DNA of 64,000 bases from Campylobacter anatolicus. GTDB lineage: Bacteria > Campylobacterota > Campylobacteria > Campylobacterales > Campylobacteraceae. The notes under the pieces were generated by a model, which saw only the letters and a list, made by a program, of their open reading frames with translations, made no database searches and was not told the DNA's origin. A program made the translations under genes and the position numbers. This document shows positions 39,627-48,101 of the stretch, in pieces. The stretch's first letter is position 1, and each line of letters opens with the position of its first letter. The stretch lies in the NCBI RefSeq assembly GCF_018145655.1, contig NZ_JAGSSY010000003.1, forward strand, positions 1-64,000. The letters run 5' to 3'.

Positions 39627-40406
39627 TTACTGTAACGTTTTTTCATTAATTTGCATATTCAAATCTTGGCTAATTTTAATTGTATCATTTTTTGATTTAA
39701 CTACTGTTTGATTAATATATTGTTTAATTTCTGCATTAAATTTCTTTAAAATTTTGATAGTTGGCATAGAGTATTTTTTTAAAGGCTTTAACTCTTTTTC
39801 CAATCTATCATTTACAGAAACGTCCCACATTTTTTTATAAGATGTTTTTTCGATTGTATTTTTCGTTTTTTTATCAAAATAAACAAATTTCATCTCCTGC
39901 TCTCCAGTAATAGCAAAGCGACAAAATTCTCCGACATTAATTTTATTTTCCTCAATAACTTTTTTTAAATCCTTGCTCCAAATAGTTACAATTTTCCCTG
40001 TCGGTGTTTTATAATTTACATAGTAACTTTGATCATTATCTGAGTTAAATTTATATGGTGCTTCACCAAACCCAGTTACTTCATAATGGTGTGATTTTAT
40101 TTCAGGCTCATCAATAATTTTTCCATCTTTGTTAATCTGGATTTTTTTTCTAATCGTTGCAGTAGCATCAATATTCATTCGGTTAAGCTCTAAAGCAAAA
40201 TTTTTTCTAAGATCATCTAAGTCAGATTTTTTAGGATTAATTCTTTTTCCATGAGCATCTGTAATTTTTAAACATATATGGCAATGTGGATTATCTGTAT
40301 CATTGTGAATAGCAGCTAAAAAATAATTATCAGGAAATTTTTCCTTTAAAACTTTTATGGCAGCTTCTTGAATTTTGTTTGCTGGTGCTTGCAAATGATC
40401 TCTCAT
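39627..40406 (-). CDS. Truncated relaxase/mobilisation protein
   Basis: 259 codons from ATG 40406. The three-His metal motif of rolling-circle/conjugative relaxases is clear: H34, H41 and H43 in IHNDTDNPHCHICLKIT, followed by about 200 residues of Lys-rich sequence. The coding frame continues about 32 codons upstream of the ATG (KELFYKKRVNTNAKKPKRET) without a start, to a TAA; an ATG at 40521 is cut off by early stops. The N-terminal part, which should hold the catalytic Tyr, is therefore missing or broken, and the protein is unlikely to nick DNA. Probably a decayed mobilisation gene. Confidence 0.65.
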   Translation of the reverse strand: MRDHLQAPANKIQEAAIKVLKEKFPDNYFLAAIHNDTDNPHCHICLKITDAHGKRINPKKSDLDDLRKNFALELNRMNIDATATIRKKIQINKDGKIIDEPEIKSHHYEVTGFGEAPYKFNSDNDQSYYVNYKTPTGKIVTIWSKDLKKVIEENKINVGEFCRFAITGEQEMKFVYFDKKTKNTIEKTSYKKMWDVSVNDRLEKELKPLKKYSMPTIKILKKFNAEIKQYINQTVVKSKNDTIKISQDLNMQINEKTLQ

Positions 40407-40535
40407 AGAAAAAACAAAATTTAATGTTTCTCTTTTTGGTTTTTTGGCATTTGTATTTACTCGTTTTTTATAAAAAAGCTCTTTAATATTATTTCTTGTT
40501 TAATATACTTGTTTAAGCCATCTCAAACACCCTAC

Positions 40536-40550
40536 TTTAGGGGTCTAAAT
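40536..40550 (+). repeat. Left inverted repeat flanking the toxin-antitoxin unit
   Basis: TTTAGGGGTCTAAAT. The reverse complement of 41529-41545 (TTTTAGGGGTATAAAAT) matches it over a core TTTAGGGGT-N-TAAA. The two copies enclose the three-gene unit. A further GTCAAAAA...CCGAG...CAAAA stretch (40574-40591) recurs in direct orientation on the right (from 41551). Confidence 0.4.
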
Positions 40551-40670
40551 TTGCGAAAAACGAGTTTTTTCTTGTCAAAAACCGAGCAAAAGTTTGATTA
40601 TTTTATCGCTTTCAAGCTATATTTTATAATATTAAAGATATAATCTTTGTATTTTCAATAAAGGGGTAAA

Positions 40671-40943
40671 ATGCAAACAATCACAATTATGGGCGAAAAC
40701 CTTAGCCAACAAGCAATCGGAGCATTTAGTGCAATGGCACAAGCTATGACGCCAAAGTATCAAATCAAGTATATTAATACCTTAGAAACCAAAGAGTTAG
40801 AGGTGCCAACTGAAAATAGACTAAGCAAAGAAGACGCTAAATATCTAAAAGCAGTGGTTGCAAAGGCTCAAAGCGGTGAGCTAAATACATACACATCGCA
40901 AGAATTTGAAGCAAAAATGGCTGAGAAAGGCTTTGTGTGGTAA
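40671..40943 (+). CDS. Probable antitoxin of a RelE/ParE-type module
   Basis: 90 aa, beginning MQTITIMGENLSQQAIGAFS. An N-terminal segment is followed by a charged helical C-terminal half (KEDAKYLKAVVAKAQSGEL). Size, position and a four-base-plus overlap with the downstream toxin fit a type II antitoxin; similar proteins precede RelE-type toxins in Campylobacter. RBS AAAGGGG. No clear DNA-binding fold can be assigned, so the XRE protein downstream may do the repression. Confidence 0.7.
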   Translation: MQTITIMGENLSQQAIGAFSAMAQAMTPKYQIKYINTLETKELEVPTENRLSKEDAKYLKAVVAKAQSGELNTYTSQEFEAKMAEKGFVW

Positions 40944-41248
40944 TAATATATAGCGATGATTTTTTTGACGCCCTTTCTGAAATTAGGAATTTTATTGCAC
41001 TAGATAGTAAATCACGAGCCGATAAATTTACAAAAAATCTACGCACCGAAATAGAAAAAATAGCTTCTATGCCGTATAGTTATCGTAAAAATTTTGATGC
41101 CGAAAACGAAAACGTTCGAGATCTGATCTATAAAGGCTACGTTGTTCCGTTTTACGTCGATAATACAAATGACACTATTACAATTCTTTTGATTTACAAA
41201 GAAAATTTACCAAAGATAAATTTTAAAAATCTAAAGGAAATCAAATGA
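40937..41248 (+). CDS. Type II toxin of the RelE/ParE superfamily
   Basis: 103 aa. GTG start at 40937, overlapping the antitoxin stop. Pattern: N-terminal beta strand VIIYSDDFFDAL, two helices, then RDLIYKGYVVPFYVDN and DTITILLIYKENL, as in ParE/RelE toxins (cf. YRxxYxxxxD-IxILxIxHxR). The C-terminal basic residues expected in active RelE mRNases are sparse, so ParE-like gyrase action or a different target is possible. The stop overlaps the start of the XRE gene (ATGA). Confidence 0.8.
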   Translation: MVIIYSDDFFDALSEIRNFIALDSKSRADKFTKNLRTEIEKIASMPYSYRKNFDAENENVRDLIYKGYVVPFYVDNTNDTITILLIYKENLPKINFKNLKEIK

Positions 41249-41523
41249 TCGGATATAAAAGGCTGCTTGCTAAAAACTTACAAAATAACGAATTTAATGA
41301 GCTTGGTTCAAAGAATATACCGCTATTTGAGATAAAAAAGAGGCTAGTAAGGGCAAGACTTGATGCCGGACTTAGTCAGACGGATATTGCAAAACTAATG
41401 AACGTCTCTCAAAGTGTTGTGGCTAGGTTTGAAGGTTCTGCGGATGCGGATTTTAAATTTTCAACCTTACAAAATTATGTTGCTGCGTGCGGTTTGAAGT
41501 TTGATTTTAGCCTAAATCGTTAA
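41245..41523 (+). CDS. XRE-family HTH protein (third gene of the TA unit)
   Basis: 92 aa. A helix-turn-helix of the Cro/CI type covers about residues 29-85: RLVRARLDAGLSQTDIAKLM and NVSQSVVARFEGSADA, ending in the HigA/RelB-like LKFDFSLNR. Starts in an ATGA overlap with the toxin stop. It could be a second antitoxin (HigA-like) or the autorepressor of a three-component module. A terminator follows 30 bases downstream. Confidence 0.85.
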   Translation: MIGYKRLLAKNLQNNEFNELGSKNIPLFEIKKRLVRARLDAGLSQTDIAKLMNVSQSVVARFEGSADADFKFSTLQNYVAACGLKFDFSLNR

Positions 41524-41528
41524 TTTTT

Positions 41529-41545
41529 ATTTTATACCCCTAAAA
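41529..41545 (-). repeat. Right inverted repeat flanking the toxin-antitoxin unit
   Basis: Read on the minus strand this is TTTTAGGGGTATAAAAT, the partner of 40536-40550. It begins six bases after the XRE stop codon. Confidence 0.4.
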
Positions 41546-41553
41546 TACGTGTC

Positions 41554-41578
41554 AAAAATCTCGAAAACCGAGATTTTT
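41554..41578 (+). terminator. Intrinsic terminator of the toxin-antitoxin operon
   Basis: AAAAATCTCG and CGAGATTTTT form a perfect 10-bp stem with loop AAAAC, ending in a T run. Located 30 bases after the last gene of the unit. Confidence 0.8.
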
Positions 41579-41633
41579 CTCGGCAAAATTTTTCTAAATT
41601 AGTATCATCGTTATTTTTGAAAATATAGTACTT

Positions 41634-41909
41634 TTATAAATTTTTAGTATTTTGTTGTTTAAGAGCTTTTAATTTTATTTCAGTAGCTATTATTTCTTGA
41701 GAAGTTTTATCAAGTTTTCTAAAATGATTTAATAGTTCTTGTTCGATTGGTGTAACTTTTTGTAAATCTTTTTTATAGTAGCTAAGTATTAAATTATACA
41801 GATTGGGCTTACTTATTTCCCAGTTATAAAGGGGTTGAATGCTTATATTTATTTTATTTGCTATTTCTTTTTTAAAAGAAGTTATTGCATCAACTCTTTT
41901 TTTCATCAT
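41634..41909 (-). CDS. Small hypothetical protein with possible helix-turn-helix
   Basis: 91 aa, basic. The segment EIANKINISIQPLYNWEISK (about 15-34) looks like a helix-turn-helix, and the C-terminal half is an amphipathic helix (EQELLNHFRKLDKTSQEIIA). It resembles small regulators found on Campylobacter plasmids and integrated elements, but I cannot name the family. The RBS is weak (poly-A upstream), and it converges on the TA unit. Confidence 0.55.
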   Translation of the reverse strand: MMKKRVDAITSFKKEIANKINISIQPLYNWEISKPNLYNLILSYYKKDLQKVTPIEQELLNHFRKLDKTSQEIIATEIKLKALKQQNTKNL

Positions 41910-42121
41910 TTTTTTTTAATTATCCCTTGATTTTTTAAATAAAATTATATTATAATTCAAAATATTTAAAAAATAATTTGTTATTTAAAATTATAGCATA
42001 AACAATTTAGCATTTAAATACTAAGTTTATTTATGTGTAACTGTTTAGTAATTTTTTTATACAGTTTTAATGACACTTAAGATAAAATTAGCAATAAATT
42101 TCTAACAAAGGAGAAACCACT

Positions 42122-42397
42122 ATGAAACAGATAGTCGCTGGTAGCATTTTAGTTGTTGGTTTGTTTTCGCTCACTGGTTGTTTTGAGCAAGAGATTAAAA
42201 CAGCAGAGTATTTTAAAAATCATCCTGAGGAGATGGAAAAAGTTATCACAAAATGTCAAAAGGCAGAGAAAATGACTGACAGCCAAAAACAAGAGTGCGA
42301 AAATGCTTTTAAAGCTCAGGCTATGAAAAGAATGGGAACTGGTCTTGGCGATGACTTTTTTGAAGATAAAAGTCCTGACAAAAATAAAACAAAATAA
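42122..42397 (+). CDS. eexN: EexN-family entry-exclusion lipoprotein
   Basis: 91 aa. Lipoprotein signal with lipobox FSLTGC (Cys near 20), then a short helical domain with two further Cys (KVITKCQKAEKMT and QKQECENAFK), as in EexN of IncN-type conjugative systems. It blocks entry of a related element by a matching T4SS. RBS AAAGGAG, 6 bases upstream. In a whole element it would sit among virB genes; here it is alone, with only decayed genes on either side. Confidence 0.82.
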   Translation: MKQIVAGSILVVGLFSLTGCFEQEIKTAEYFKNHPEEMEKVITKCQKAEKMTDSQKQECENAFKAQAMKRMGTGLGDDFFEDKSPDKNKTK

Positions 42398-42425
42398 TTT
42401 ACTTGTTTAATGGCATTTTATGCCG

Positions 42426-42733
42426 TTATTTTTTATTTAAATCAATCTTACTTGCGTTAGTATCATAAAGCTTATTTAAAACCTCATTTGCCCCATCTGC
42501 TTTTTTAGCATTTATCTGCATACCCTATAAGGTTATTTACCTCTAACCCTTTTTCTAAACTAGCTTTAAATTTGTCCTGCTCTTTTTCAGATGATTTAAC
42601 AATAAAATCTAAAATTTGACTTACCTTAACAACATCTTTACTACCATCTTTTTTAGTAAATGTAAAGGTATCGTTGGGGCTAATTTGATTAGTGGATGTA
42701 AAATTATCCAGCCACTCTTTGAAGTTTTTGCAT
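42426..42733 (-). pseudogene. Frameshifted gene of unknown function
   Basis: A strong RBS AAGGAGG precedes ATG 42733, but that frame stops after nine codons. The shifted frame reads EWLDNFTSTNQISPNDTFTF and continues for about 70 codons; a second shift near 42525 leads into KKADGANEVLNKLYDTNASK and a TAA. At least two frameshifts break a protein of about 100 aa. I do not recognise the family; the style resembles small proteins of Campylobacter mobile elements. Confidence 0.6.
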
Positions 42734-42823
42734 TGTATCCTCCTTGCAATAAATTTGCAAGTGTTATATCATAAAGTTATATAAAATACTATAACTACGC
42801 AAAGCTCAAGCTTTTTGTTAAAT

Positions 42824-43339
42824 TTATACTCTCTTTATCATTCTTCGCAACACTTCAAATTCTTGCTCTTGCTGTTTTATTGTTACTAGAAGTTCGTCAT
42901 TCTTTGCTATTCTCCAATCAAATACTTTGAATTAAATATGTAAAATCGTATTTTCCAAAGTCTCCTGCTAAAGTCGGAGACGAGCTATAATGATAGTCTA
43001 AGCCATTGTTTCTATTGAGTAAGTTGTTTGTATTAATTTTTTTGAATGAGCCATCTTGATTTTATAATTAATATTCATAATATTATTTACACGTAGTTTT
43101 GAAATAATACTGCTTGACTGGGCTCTTAAAAAGTCTTTTGTCCTATACTCTATCTGTGCTTGTCTATTGAGATATTCTACCGAAGTCATGATCTCATCAC
43201 TAACCTTGATGGTTTCTTTTAAAGAGTAGTTTTTGTTTACTCTAGCGATATCTATATTGGGTAGTTTTAAAAACGAGATACTGTTTGAACCGCTTATCAT
43301 TGTAAATCTTTTTAAAAAACTTTTAAGATAAATCAACAA
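42824..43339 (-). pseudogene. Frameshifted gene of unknown function
   Basis: An intact frame of 113 codons starts at 43339 (or at ATG MISGSNSIS about 14 codons later) and ends at 42998. The coding pattern carries on in another frame after a shift near 43010 (NNGLDYHYSSSPTLAGDFGK), and after a third shift near 42930 ends in FDWRIAKNDELLVTIKQQ to a TAA at 42824. Together about 160 residues, helical, with no family recognised. Two shifts mean it is most likely dead. Confidence 0.5.
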
Positions 43340-43713
43340 AATTTAAGATTTGTTTATATAAAAACTAGCAACAACTACCAACTATAATAATTGCTAAACC
43401 TCTCAAAATATTTAGTGATTATACAATGGTTATACTAATTTGTGTATTGTTTGCTTAAATCTTTTGACTTTTAAGACTATAATAGCTGAAATAACTTTAT
43501 AAAAACAGAGACAACAAAATAAGCTAACAAATCCGTTCATCGGCATATCTATCATGCTTGGCGTAATGATTTATATCTTATTTAAAATAAAGTTTTTCAT
43601 GTCTTTTTATTTAATTTTTTTAAAATAAATATGGTTAATTTGTCATCTTTAAAATTTTTATACTCAAAATCATATCTGTATTTTTGATTTTACAAAATTT
43701 AAATCAGTAGCGG
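43340..43713. other. Gene-free stretch at the right edge of the accessory region
   Basis: AT-rich, without a convincing gene. A fragment at about 43520-43626 reads NPFIGISIMLGVMIYILFKI in the plus direction, a hydrophobic segment with no start or RBS that may be a remnant of a membrane protein. Nothing else is recognisable. Confidence 0.35.
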
Positions 43714-43741
43714 AGTTTTGCCCTAAAAATAGGGCAAAACT
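43714..43741 (-). terminator. Hairpin behind htpG
   Basis: A perfect 12-bp stem (AGTTTTGCCCTA and TAGGGCAAAACT) with loop AAAA lies 16 bases beyond the htpG stop on the minus strand. No long T run follows, but stem stability is high for this AT-rich genome. Confidence 0.7.
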
Positions 43742-43757
43742 TAAGAAGTAATTAAAC

Positions 43758-45617
43758 TTATATCGCTTTTAGCATTATTTTTGTTAATTTTTTGCTAAAC
43801 TCAGCTGGATTTTCTAGGTTTATGCCTTCATTTAGCTTTGCCATACCTAATAAAAGCGGTGCAATGTCATAGACTGCACTCACGTCTTTTTCAAGCTTTG
43901 TAAATATCTCATGTTTGGCATTTATCTCAAGTATTGGCTTGATTTTTGGTAAGTTATCTGCCTGTCCCATCTGTCTTAGCATTGACTGCATAGCGTAGTC
44001 TGGGTCGTTTTTATCATAGATTAAAACTGCCGCCGAGTCGCTTAAACGCGAGCTTAAACGCACATCTTTAACATCATCTTTTAAAATTTCACGCATCTTT
44101 ACAAGGGTATTTGCGACTTTGCTTTCATCTACTGGCGTCTCATCACTCTTTATCTCATCGTTTATATCAGCATGTGAGATCGATTTTATCGGAGTTTTAT
44201 CAAACTCATTTACCATCGGCATCACGATAGTGTCTATCTCTTCATCCATTATAAGCACTTCAATATCATTTTTGTTAAAGCTCTCTAAAAGGGGTGAGTT
44301 TTTTAGCATATTCTCGTTGTTGCCACTGATGTAATAGATACTCTTTTGATCATCTTTCATTGAGTCTTTATACTCTTTTAAGCTAATTAATTCGTCGCGT
44401 TTATTTGATTTAAACATTACTAAATTTAATATTTGCTCTTTATCGTTACCAAATCCATAAAGCCCCTCTTTGATAACCTTGCCAAAAAGTTTGTAAAATT
44501 TTATATATTTTTCTCTATCGCTATCTTTTAGTTTTGCTAGTTCGCTTAAAATTTTCTTTATACTTTGCTCTTTTACAGTTCGCATTATCGCATTTTCTTG
44601 TAAAATCTCACGACTCACGTTTAGTGGTAAGTCCTCTACATCTATGACGCCACGGATAAAGCGTAAAAACGGTGGCAGTAGCTCTTTGGCATCATCAGTT
44701 ATGAATACACGCTTTACATATAGCTTTACGCCACTTTGATAATCTACGCGAAATAGGTCAAACGGCTCAGAGCTTGGTATGTAAAACAGTGTGCTATACT
44801 CCACTTTACCCTCAGCCTTTGTGTGTATGTAAAGCAACGGATCCTCGCTATCATGGCTTATTTGCTTATAAAAATCATTGTAATCATTTGCTTTTAAGTT
44901 AGATTTTGGCATACGCCAAAGAGCCGATGCTCGGTTGATTTGTGTATTTTTACTCTCATACTTACCATCCTTTTCGCCCTCAGCTGGTGCGATATATTCC
45001 TGCTTATCCATAAATATAGCATATGGGATGTGGTTTGAGTATTTTTTTATAATACTCTCAAGCCTCCACTCATCGGTAAACTCAGTATCATTTAGATGTA
45101 AAACTATACTCGTGCCGTGACTCTCTTTGTTTGTTGAAGCGATAGTGTAGTTCTTTGCATCTGAGCTCCATATAAAAGCCTCGTTGCTTAGGGCTTTACG
45201 GCTAGTAACTTCAATTTTATTTGCCACCATAAATGCTGAGTAAAAGCCCACACCAAACTGCCCTATGAGTGAGCTATCCTTTTTTGCGTCACCACTTAGG
45301 CTGTTTATAAAGCCCTTTGTACCACTTCTTGCGATAGTGCCGAGATTTGATATGAGTTCGTCTTTGCTCATACCAATACCGTTGTCGCTGATAGTTAGCG
45401 TTTTTGCGTCCTTATCCACAGTAATGTCAATGCGTGGAGTGTAATTTATAGCTTTGTAGCTCTCATCTGTTAAACAAAGGTAGTTTAGCTTATCTAGTGC
45501 GTCACTTGCATTTGAGATAAGTTCACGTAAAAATATCTCTTTGTTTGAGTAAAGCGAATGTATCATTAAATTTAATAGGTCATTCACTTCAGTTTGAAAT
45601 TCAAATTTATCTGCCAT
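43758..45617 (-). CDS. htpG: Molecular chaperone HtpG (Hsp90)
   Basis: 619 aa cytoplasmic ATP-dependent chaperone. The GHKL ATPase domain (1-220) begins [20 protein letters not shown] and has the ATP-lid motif [14 protein letters not shown] (about 114-127) and DNGIGMS. The middle domain has the catalytic Arg region [13 protein letters not shown] (about 330). The C-terminal dimerisation part is complete. First gene of the htpG-crcB block seen in C. jejuni, though transcribed separately. Confidence 0.97.
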   Translation of the reverse strand: MADKFEFQTEVNDLLNLMIHSLYSNKEIFLRELISNASDALDKLNYLCLTDESYKAINYTPRIDITVDKDAKTLTISDNGIGMSKDELISNLGTIARSGTKGFINSLSGDAKKDSSLIGQFGVGFYSAFMVANKIEVTSRKALSNEAFIWSSDAKNYTIASTNKESHGTSIVLHLNDTEFTDEWRLESIIKKYSNHIPYAIFMDKQEYIAPAEGEKDGKYESKNTQINRASALWRMPKSNLKANDYNDFYKQISHDSEDPLLYIHTKAEGKVEYSTLFYIPSSEPFDLFRVDYQSGVKLYVKRVFITDDAKELLPPFLRFIRGVIDVEDLPLNVSREILQENAIMRTVKEQSIKKILSELAKLKDSDREKYIKFYKLFGKVIKEGLYGFGNDKEQILNLVMFKSNKRDELISLKEYKDSMKDDQKSIYYISGNNENMLKNSPLLESFNKNDIEVLIMDEEIDTIVMPMVNEFDKTPIKSISHADINDEIKSDETPVDESKVANTLVKMREILKDDVKDVRLSSRLSDSAAVLIYDKNDPDYAMQSMLRQMGQADNLPKIKPILEINAKHEIFTKLEKDVSAVYDIAPLLLGMAKLNEGINLENPAEFSKKLTKIMLKAI

Positions 45618-45757
45618 TTTAACTCCTATTTTTATAAATTTTTGGCATATTATACCATAGAGTGCTAAAATAAATTTTAAAGTTGATAGGATTTATGTCA
45701 AGTTTTAAACTAAATAACTTTAAAATAATTTCATAAAATAATAAAATATGAAATATA

Positions 45758-46129
45758 TTAAAACTTTACAGCTAAAATTTTACCGATATAGCAAAATATA
45801 AGGCAGAGTAAGACATTTAAAATGATATTAAAAATGGCTAAAATAGGGCTTTGTGATAGAAAAAGTGTCAAACTTTCATTTGTAAAAGCCGAAAATGTAG
45901 TAAATCCACCAAGCAGTCCTGTGATTAGAAATAATTTTAAATTTACATTTTGTAAAGCTTGTAAATTTAGTAAAAATCCTATACAAAATCCACCTAAAAT
46001 ATTGACAAATAGCGTTGATAAAGGCAAAGGTAAAACAGTAAATTTTAAAAAAATCAAATTTGAAAAATATCGTAAAATTGCACCGAGAAATCCACCAAAC
46101 CCTACATAAAATGCACTAAGCATAAGCAT
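45758..46129 (-). CDS. crcB: Fluoride exporter FluC (CrcB)
   Basis: 123 aa with four transmembrane helices; a dimer forms the F- channel. Signatures: GGFLGAILRYFSN (about 12-24), NILGGFCIGF with the conserved Asn (about 43) and TGLLGGFTTFSAF (about 71-83) holding the Phe-box and Na+ site. One base separates it from plsC. No fluoride riboswitch structure is evident upstream. Confidence 0.95.
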   Translation of the reverse strand: MLMLSAFYVGFGGFLGAILRYFSNLIFLKFTVLPLPLSTLFVNILGGFCIGFLLNLQALQNVNLKLFLITGLLGGFTTFSAFTNESLTLFLSQSPILAIFNIILNVLLCLIFCYIGKILAVKF

Positions 46130-46804
46130 CTATCTTGCTAACTCTTTGCTAAGTGTTTGTTGCATTGTATCACGCGTGTTTTCTAACCATCTCTCATTGG
46201 TAGTATCAATGAGAGGCATGTAGATGATTTTGATCTTACCATTTTTAAACGAAAAACGTTTAGCATCCATAATGTTCGTACCAACTATCACGACAGGTTG
46301 GGCTTTTAAATTTAGCTTTTCAGTTAGCACTTTTGCACCAACTTGAAATTTAAGCAGTTTTTCTCCACGTCCACGAGTGCCTTCTGGAAAGATAGCTATA
46401 ACACGACCACTTTGTAATCTATCTTTAGCTTCTTTTATTAAATTTACTATTCCACGTGGCGATCTATCGATCGGTAGCATCTTTGGTAGAGTTAAAATTT
46501 TGCCTATTATTGGTATATCTCCTATCTCTTTTTTGGCAACCCAGCTGAGATTTTTAGGGTAAATTTCTTCCATTACAATGATATCAAGCATACTTTGGTG
46601 ATTTATAAGTATGATATTTGCATCCAAATCCGGCTCACCTACGATTTCAATCTCATAAAGCCCAAAAAATCTTTGTATTCTGGCCCAAATACGACGAGCT
46701 TTATGCATGTGTTTTGGAAACAACCACATAAAAAATATAATTAAAATGACGCTGATGATAAATTCTATAGCGTATAAAATCGCTTTAATTTTTGATAAGA
46801 TCAT
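46130..46804 (-). CDS. plsC: 1-acyl-sn-glycerol-3-phosphate acyltransferase
   Basis: 224 aa membrane-bound acyltransferase of phospholipid synthesis. N-terminal membrane anchor (about 8-28), the catalytic NHxxxxD box NHQSMLD (about 68-74), substrate motif FPEGTRGRG (about 138-146) and the later VVIVGT segment. It overlaps the SH3-protein gene by 20 bases and sits directly before crcB. Confidence 0.93.
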   Translation of the reverse strand: MILSKIKAILYAIEFIISVILIIFFMWLFPKHMHKARRIWARIQRFFGLYEIEIVGEPDLDANIILINHQSMLDIIVMEEIYPKNLSWVAKKEIGDIPIIGKILTLPKMLPIDRSPRGIVNLIKEAKDRLQSGRVIAIFPEGTRGRGEKLLKFQVGAKVLTEKLNLKAQPVVIVGTNIMDAKRFSFKNGKIKIIYMPLIDTTNERWLENTRDTMQQTLSKELAR

Positions 46805-48101
46805 CTCTGTTTACCCAACCTATCTTGCCATCTTTAAATAAAATTTTATACCACTCTTCTTTATCGCCTAAAATTTCAATATCTTCTTTTGTTTGTGATG
46901 TGTAAAATATAGTTGAATTTCTAGTCGGTAGTATGCTTACGCTTACATTTGGTTTTAATACAGCCTTGCCAAAAGGGTTATAAGTATAAATTCCGAGCGT
47001 GATAAACACTGCTGCAACGAAAAAATAGCTAAATTTACGTCTAATCAACGCCAATATAAAAAATAACGTAGCAAGTGAGTAAATCGCAATATCTTTGTAA
47101 GTGTTTAGTTCGCTTTGTTTTGGATTTAGTCCGATTTGAGTGCTAACATCATCATCTTCAACGCTCACAGGGAGCGAAAAACTCTCAAATTTAGCTTTTT
47201 TTAAGTTATAGTAGTTAAAGTCAAGCGTTTTTTTATTTGGCTTAAAGACAGCAAAATAATATGCACTTTGTGAATTAAAATCTCCGACTATAGTGTCTAC
47301 GCCTTGTTTTAAAATAGTCTTATTTTCGATATAAAATGCACTTAAATCGACGTTTTTACCAACGATTTCAACAACCATTATATTATTTATGTCATCAAAT
47401 TTTGTCGTCTTAAATTTTTTCACTTCCAAGCTATCAGCTACGATGTGATTATAATTTTCATCGCTTCTAAGCTCTTTTAGTTTTGGCATAAATACATTTA
47501 TATTTGCGTGTTGGTAGTATTCGCCATTTCGTTTTAAATTTAGGCTTATTCGCACACTTTTTGCATTTATATTTTTAGCTTCTAGATAAAATTTAGCTAT
47601 ATATTTACCGCCACCGAGCGAAACCCACTCTAAATTTTTACTATTAAGCCATTTGATATTTGTTTCATCTACTTGAGTATTAAACTCCAGTTCTAGTTCA
47701 CTTTGTGTATTTGCTGTAACATCTATGCTAAATATCTCACCGACAATAACCGATCTTGGCATATTTGTGCTTTGTAAAAGTAGCTCTTTTGCCTTTATAC
47801 GCTCATAAATTTGAGAATCAGGTACCGATATATCAGGCTCGTTTGTAGGGATTATATTTTTTAATTGATCTGGTGTTAATGTCTGTGGTGTCGTGAGTTT
47901 TGAGCTTATGTCAGTATTTGTTTCTGGTGAAATTTGCACTGAATTTAGTGTAGGCAGTTGTGAAGTAGGATGTGATTGTGGCTGATTGACTAACTTATCT
48001 TCTCTAGCATTATCCATCATATCAAACACGCTTACTTCACTACTTCTATCAGCTGCGTATAAATTTATAACAAGCAAAAGGGGTAGTAAAATCTTTAACA
48101 A
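46785..48101 (-). CDS. Exported membrane protein with C-terminal SH3-like domain
   Basis: 438 aa. Signal peptide (LKILLPLLLVINLYAAD), a low-complexity Thr/Ser/Pro linker (about 20-100), a beta-rich domain (about 110-325) and one transmembrane region with a following short hydrophobic segment (about 335-375), then a bacterial SH3-like domain (about 383-435; ILGDKEEWYKILFKDGKIGW). The arrangement recalls BatD-like proteins. Orthologous in position to Cj0515 between purQ and plsC. Possible envelope or peptidoglycan-related role; not proven. Confidence 0.8.
   Translation of the reverse strand: MLKILLPLLLVINLYAADRSSEVSVFDMMDNAREDKLVNQPQSHPTSQLPTLNSVQISPETNTDISSKLTTPQTLTPDQLKNIIPTNEPDISVPDSQIYERIKAKELLLQSTNMPRSVIVGEIFSIDVTANTQSELELEFNTQVDETNIKWLNSKNLEWVSLGGGKYIAKFYLEAKNINAKSVRISLNLKRNGEYYQHANINVFMPKLKELRSDENYNHIVADSLEVKKFKTTKFDDINNIMVVEIVGKNVDLSAFYIENKTILKQGVDTIVGDFNSQSAYYFAVFKPNKKTLDFNYYNLKKAKFESFSLPVSVEDDDVSTQIGLNPKQSELNTYKDIAIYSLATLFFILALIRRKFSYFFVAAVFITLGIYTYNPFGKAVLKPNVSVSILPTRNSTIFYTSQTKEDIEILGDKEEWYKILFKDGKIGWVNRDDLIKN

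Noticed and set aside
35392-43339. Prophage
   Set aside because: No capsid, tail, portal, terminase or phage-type integrase genes are present; relaxase and EexN point to a conjugative origin.
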